A stretch of 17,237 nt of DNA from Ruminococcaceae bacterium UBA1448 (GTDB taxonomy: Bacteria; Bacillota; Clostridia; Oscillospirales; Ruminococcaceae). The translations under genes and the position numbers were made by a program. The notes below the pieces were generated by a model. The model saw nothing but the letters and a program-made list of their open reading frames with translations, was not told where the DNA came from and did not search any database. The stretch covers positions 1 to 17,237 of the forward strand of contig DCTE01000009.1 in NCBI GenBank assembly GCA_002329405.1, written 5' to 3'. This document shows, in pieces, positions 15,101 through 17,237 of the stretch. How positions within the stretch are numbered: the first letter of the stretch is position 1; each line of letters begins with the position of its first letter.

Positions 15101-15342
15101 TTTTCCGTCCGAGCCGGCGGCGGGTCTTTTACCGCCTCAATACCGGCAACATCCGGCTCTTCAATCAGCTCTCGCACCGCCAGCAGTGTTTCGGTCACCG
15201 AAGGGGTATGCACCGTACCGGTTCCATCCGTGCCGGAACGGTTCGTCTCGTCCATAGGGTCCATCCGATACGTCTGCTCCTCTGACGGAGCAAAAGAGAT
15301 CCCGGAAAGCTCCCGCAAAATATCATCTACACTTTCGCTCAT
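12118..15342 (-). CDS. Long disordered N-terminus fused to a P-type ATPase-like pseudoenzyme
   Basis: 1074 residues from ATG 15342, behind AAAGGAGG; the earlier in-frame ATG lies inside that ribosome binding site. Residues 20-490 are low-complexity and polar with two Gln-rich, basic coiled-coil stretches (about 413-480), with no signal peptide. A membrane part follows: hydrophobic segments near 525-585, 600-640, 720-765 and 1020-1065. The second half aligns in order with P1B-type ATPases: an SPILTMY segment where CPC normally sits (755-757 reads FSP); GRGLVGFVDGRQVLVGNK (866-883), which resembles the nucleotide-domain GKGV-GRRVLVGN stretch; then LAIRTTDS at the TGD position and VNDGS at the GDGxND position. 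The phosphorylation motif DKTGT is missing (MDASD at 799-803). It is thus probably inactive as a pump. It is encoded 35 bases after rlmB and is likely co-transcribed. Function unknown; a membrane scaffold or sensor is inference. Confidence 0.8.
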   Translation of the reverse strand: MSESVDDILRELSGISFAPSEEQTYRMDPMDETNRSGTDGTGTVHTPSVTETLLAVRELIEEPDVAGIEAVKDPPPARTEKAPAEQPSVRHKKTVSRQKSPGQPSAHEKMDTYNPAHNKMGFFARKKAKKAERVSDQALHMSADDRKAASAVPLDSSGGRISSTAQIPQAEQPVQKEKTVKVSSAADFRPEEKPVDKSSVQSLSQPAGQTGATGQFTPVVRVSAAELAHLGQVEEKTLEPSRREKLVLSEGRTRRFVSSFQPEREEKLQGGAALRRVTRRASSNVLTEEEQGMTLRIPAQSASESPSSDSSPDHSLNAAAASDGAVQEIGHQEMTSEDIPDETLFTSGDDAVSDGGENETQPQDYEIDLEQIREMDRLSEEDEQSIAAEDEQATRSIGLDEPMPDAHSIRHQAQEREKLRRQQQQQLLKRVEATENEPAPELSRSEIRRLKKQQQQEDRQRQLRRMQQREQQAASASQQEEKENIYRVREVSSSETAAGFAPAFSRLQRLNSAAEISSWRRALRDLAGTSIGMGLLIGFFAVVTLVLASLTRVAGELVSNAVLMWSNAALGLIAGVCGFGVIAGGIRSLFRFRASRDIMPALVYLVTMAETVLLAFHPEELAGGMAFCYLPVGLFVLSSAYMSRWMVASTALRNLRFLHTGGSKYYLHVIRDSRLATEMTRGVVDGPAFVAVNRRTESVSDFMKLSLSVDESDRLSRNFSVIGLLSGLLVLGFAMLFGWSLPGAASLMTGIICLFSPILTMYLFSYPCRRTARFMERAGGVIISEKAISRYSLLNGALMDASDIFPPGFVTLSGLKTFGSARVDDVMIDTASMILGSGSILESIFEGIIGDSGLLRPVEDRQYEDGRGLVGFVDGRQVLVGNKALLESRGIRFSLDEHRKWASGVGCACVYLAVAGELAGVFLIRLQTSVRSEEAIQIFADNGIRLAIRTTDSFLTPRLLGRLFRINAELVKILPQRLGVYVDRLQGKVRVKQAVAVNDGSLSGFAGCAACARRLSFMEGLNRVMMVLSVVLGLCMLLMLTVLGSFASVTPLVMSGYALFWPALGWILQKMIRI

Positions 15343-15377
15343 CCGGTCTCTCCTCCTTTCCATCCGTCAGACAACAT

Positions 15378-16256
15378 TTATTTTTTCGGGACAACAGCCA
15401 TGATTCCCAGCCGCTGTCTCGCCACTTCATACATAATAATCCCGCCCGCGACCGAAGCGTTAAGGGAGGTGATCTCCCCCTGCATCGGCAGGCTGACCAT
15501 CACATCGCATTTATCCCGGAGCAGCCGGCTGATGCCCTTGCCCTCCGAACCAACGATCAACGCAACACCGCCGGAAAAATCCGTCTGGCACCAGTTCTGC
15601 CCATCCATATCGGCACCATACACCCAGATACCCTGGGATTTGAGTTCATCCACTGTAGCAGCGAGGTTGGCAACCCGTGCGACCGGCAGATGGGCAGCAG
15701 CACCGGCAGAGGTCTTAAAGACCGCAGGCGTCAGCCCGACATTACGGCGTTTGGGAATAATGACCCCGTCAGCGCCTGCTGTCTCAGCAGTACGGATCAG
15801 CGCGCCGAGGTTATGCGGATCTTCCACTTCATCGGCAATAATGATAAACGGGTTGTGCCCTGCCTGTGCCGCCCGGTCGAGGATATCCGACACTTCAGCG
15901 TATTCGACAGCCGAAAGTGAGACAGCGACCCCCTGATGCGGAACAGAAGGCGACATTTCATCCAATTTTTCAGGCGATACTTCTTTTATGGGATAACCGC
16001 CTTCCTTTGCCATAGCGACAATTTTACCGATACTGCCGCCGGTTGCGCCTCTGGCGATATAAACGGTGTCAATCCGGCTGCCGTTTTTCAGGGTTTCCAT
16101 AACGGCATTGCGTCCGGCGATCAGGTTATCAAAGCCCTGGGAGTACTCTTCCCGCGTGCGTTCACCGGCGGGAATGCGGTCAGGTTTTCTATTCTGCTGG
16201 TAAGAAGCTCGAGAATCCCGTTCCCCTCTGCGTGAAGGTTTGGAATAAGGTTTCAT
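15378..16256 (-). CDS. rlmB: rRNA 2'-O-methyltransferase, SpoU/TrmH family (RlmB-like)
   Basis: 292 residues from ATG 16256, chosen because GAAAGGA lies nine bases upstream. It transfers a methyl group from S-adenosylmethionine to a ribose 2'-OH, most likely of G2251 in 23S rRNA or a tRNA residue. The first 40 residues are a basic, variable tail. A substrate-binding domain spans about 42-120 (LIAGRNAVMETL). The SPOUT knot domain follows with motif 1 NLGALIRTAE (149-158), motif 2 GSEGKGIS (236-243) and motif 3 SLNASVAGGI (264-273), so it is complete. RlmB versus a close TrmH-family paralogue cannot be separated by eye. It heads the unit containing the P-type ATPase-like gene. Confidence 0.9.
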   Translation of the reverse strand: MKPYSKPSRRGERDSRASYQQNRKPDRIPAGERTREEYSQGFDNLIAGRNAVMETLKNGSRIDTVYIARGATGGSIGKIVAMAKEGGYPIKEVSPEKLDEMSPSVPHQGVAVSLSAVEYAEVSDILDRAAQAGHNPFIIIADEVEDPHNLGALIRTAETAGADGVIIPKRRNVGLTPAVFKTSAGAAAHLPVARVANLAATVDELKSQGIWVYGADMDGQNWCQTDFSGGVALIVGSEGKGISRLLRDKCDVMVSLPMQGEITSLNASVAGGIIMYEVARQRLGIMAVVPKK

Positions 16257-16331
16257 CTGTTCAAATCCTTTCGGAAACCGCACCGCAAAAGCCACGCTGC
16301 GGAAAAATATTTACAACTGCTGTACTTAAAA

Positions 16332-16360
16332 AGTATAGCATACTCTTTCGGTAAAAACAA
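16332..16360 (-). promoter_or_regulatory. Promoter of rlmB and the P-type ATPase-like gene
   Basis: On the minus strand TTGTTT and TATACT lie exactly 17 bases apart; the -10 ends about 75 bases before the rlmB start. Confidence 0.8.
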
Positions 16361-16498
16361 CTTTTTTCTGCCGTGAACTTGCCAGCAGACAGATTTTTCC
16401 ATCATCTGTGCCGCAGCGATGGACGAAAAAGCAATTAATCAGCTGAAACAGATACCAAATTGTTATTTCATATTTGTTTTGTGAAACTGACAAAAAAA

Positions 16499-16526
16499 TT
16501 GTGCTTAAGTTGTGCAATCCTATAAA
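16499..16526 (+). promoter_or_regulatory. Possible second promoter with TTGTGC direct repeats
   Basis: TTGTGC (16499-16504) and TATAAA (16521-16526) are 16 bases apart. TTGTGC recurs at 16510-16515, exactly 11 bases on, i.e. one turn of the helix, which could be an operator. Weaker than the promoter at 16552. Confidence 0.35.
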
Positions 16527-16551
16527 ATCAGCGTTTTTCGCTGTGAGCCAC

Positions 16552-16580
16552 TGGAAAAAAAACAGCAATTCATCTATAAT
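16552..16580 (+). promoter_or_regulatory. Promoter of the secreted DUF4430-like protein gene
   Basis: TGGAAA and a perfect TATAAT are separated by exactly 17 bases. The predicted start is near 16587, about 33 bases before the TTG start codon. Confidence 0.6.
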
Positions 16581-16619
16581 ATTTTTGAAGACGATCATCA
16601 CAAAAGGAGGCAAGGAACC

Positions 16620-17237
16620 TTGAAAAAACTGATACAAAAATCCGTTGCCTTCCTTTCCTGTCTTTTACTGCTTAGCCGTCCGCTTCCGCCTATCTGGGCG
16701 GCCAGTACGGAACAACCAGCTTCTGATTCACTGCCGCTTTCTTCGGAAGCGCAGCAGTACATTTCGCTGACCGTCAGCATTTTTGAAAATGTTGGGCGGG
16801 GTTGGATTCTCAATCCTGTTCAGCTGCAATGCCCGGTTGGAAGCGGGCTGGAAGAGCTGTTGGAACTGCTGGCCAAATATGCTTATCTTGACACTGCCGA
16901 GGTGTCCAATGGTAAACTGCTTTCGCTGACAGATGATGACGGTAAAATATACGACGGTGGACCGGACAGGGAAGACGAATGGCTGATGATCCTTAATGGA
17001 ATTGAACACACCAGCCTGCGGTATATGTATGATCAGAACGGCGAAATGGTAGACTTCGCTTTTCATGACGGAGACACCCTCCAGCTGGTGTTCAGCAGTA
17101 CCGATATCCAAAACGATGACCTACAAACCGTCTCTACCCCCAGCCATAGCCTTTCTACTGCCAATGAAGAACTGCCATGGGATGCAGGATACGACGATGC
17201 CTTACGTGCAGGATGCGGCTGGCTGAAGACCAACTCT
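16620..17237 (+). CDS. Secreted protein with a DUF4430-like domain, start of gene (runs off the window)
   Basis: The open frame covers 206 codons and continues past the window. It begins with TTG 16620, placed nine bases after a perfect AAAGGAGG (16603-16610); no ATG lies upstream in frame, and the first in-frame ATG is far inside the protein. The first 28 residues form a signal peptide (KKLIQKS, hydrophobic FLSCLLLLS, then WAA before the cut). Residues about 48-160 (LTVSIFENVGRGWILNPVQL, then EWLMILNGIEH and FHDGDTLQLVFS) match the transcobalamin/DUF4430-type beta domain in pattern. The last part (LPWDAGYDDALRAGCGWL) resembles the first helix of an alpha/alpha-toroid repeat, as in squalene cyclase or prenyltransferase-like proteins, which often follow DUF4430. 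Ligand unknown. Confidence 0.72.
   Translation, partial: MKKLIQKSVAFLSCLLLLSRPLPPIWAASTEQPASDSLPLSSEAQQYISLTVSIFENVGRGWILNPVQLQCPVGSGLEELLELLAKYAYLDTAEVSNGKLLSLTDDDGKIYDGGPDREDEWLMILNGIEHTSLRYMYDQNGEMVDFAFHDGDTLQLVFSSTDIQNDDLQTVSTPSHSLSTANEELPWDAGYDDALRAGCGWLKTNS

Larger units (their letters stand above)
16257..16619. other. Divergent intergenic region of 363 bases
   Basis: No gene is seen. It carries the minus-strand rlmB promoter near 16332-16360 and plus-strand promoter candidates near 16499-16580 with a pair of TTGTGC repeats. The middle stretch (about 16380-16490) shows nothing I can interpret. Confidence 0.6.

Noticed and set aside
1..17237. CRISPR arrays or insertion sequences
   Set aside because: No regularly spaced direct repeats and no transposase frame were seen.

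Overview
The window looks like chromosome from a low-to-moderate GC Gram-positive anaerobe of the Clostridia (Oscillospiraceae/Ruminococcaceae-like is my inference). The reasons are strong AAGGAGG-type ribosome binding sites, lipoprotein-anchored solute-binding and cyclophilin proteins, sigma-A promoters with 16-17 base spacers, and the style of the proteins. No species can be named from the sequence alone.

Region 1 (1 to about 3.9 kb, plus strand) is the right-hand part of an integrated mobile element. It holds the tail of one small helical protein gene and two intact relatives, an HUH rolling-circle replication initiator of the G2P/phage type, a small basic protein, a stand-alone copy of the integrase arm-binding domain, and a full tyrosine recombinase. 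The element lies against a two-gene tRNA-Val operon (minus strand, promoter at 4215-4243, terminator at 3957-3988), whose 3' end is a plausible integration target. The left end of the element is outside the window.

Region 2 (4.2-6.7 kb, minus strand) holds a xylose-isomerase-like TIM-barrel sugar isomerase/epimerase and an L-lactate dehydrogenase, each with its own expression signals.

Region 3 (6.7-10.3 kb, plus strand) is a tightly coupled operon: a THEP1-like P-loop NTPase with no ordinary start codon in front of its P-loop, a FecCD-type permease, an ABC ATPase and a lipoprotein solute-binding protein. Together they form an iron-complex, heme or corrinoid class importer. The first three genes are joined by ATGA overlaps and the operon ends at a strong two-way terminator.

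Region 4 (10.3-16.3 kb, minus strand) holds two transcription units. One encodes a lipoprotein cyclophilin with a degenerate active site followed by a normal cytosolic cyclophilin. The other encodes an RlmB/TrmH-type rRNA 2'-O-methyltransferase followed by a 1074-residue membrane protein. That protein has a very long disordered, Gln-rich N-terminus joined to what reads as a catalytically dead P-type ATPase.

Region 5 (16.6 kb to the end, plus strand) begins a secreted protein with a TTG start and a DUF4430-like domain. It runs off the window.

The main candidates for undescribed biology are the P-type ATPase pseudoenzyme, the free arm-binding-domain copy of the integrase, the small-protein array in the element, and the ATC (or absent) start codon of the NTPase.
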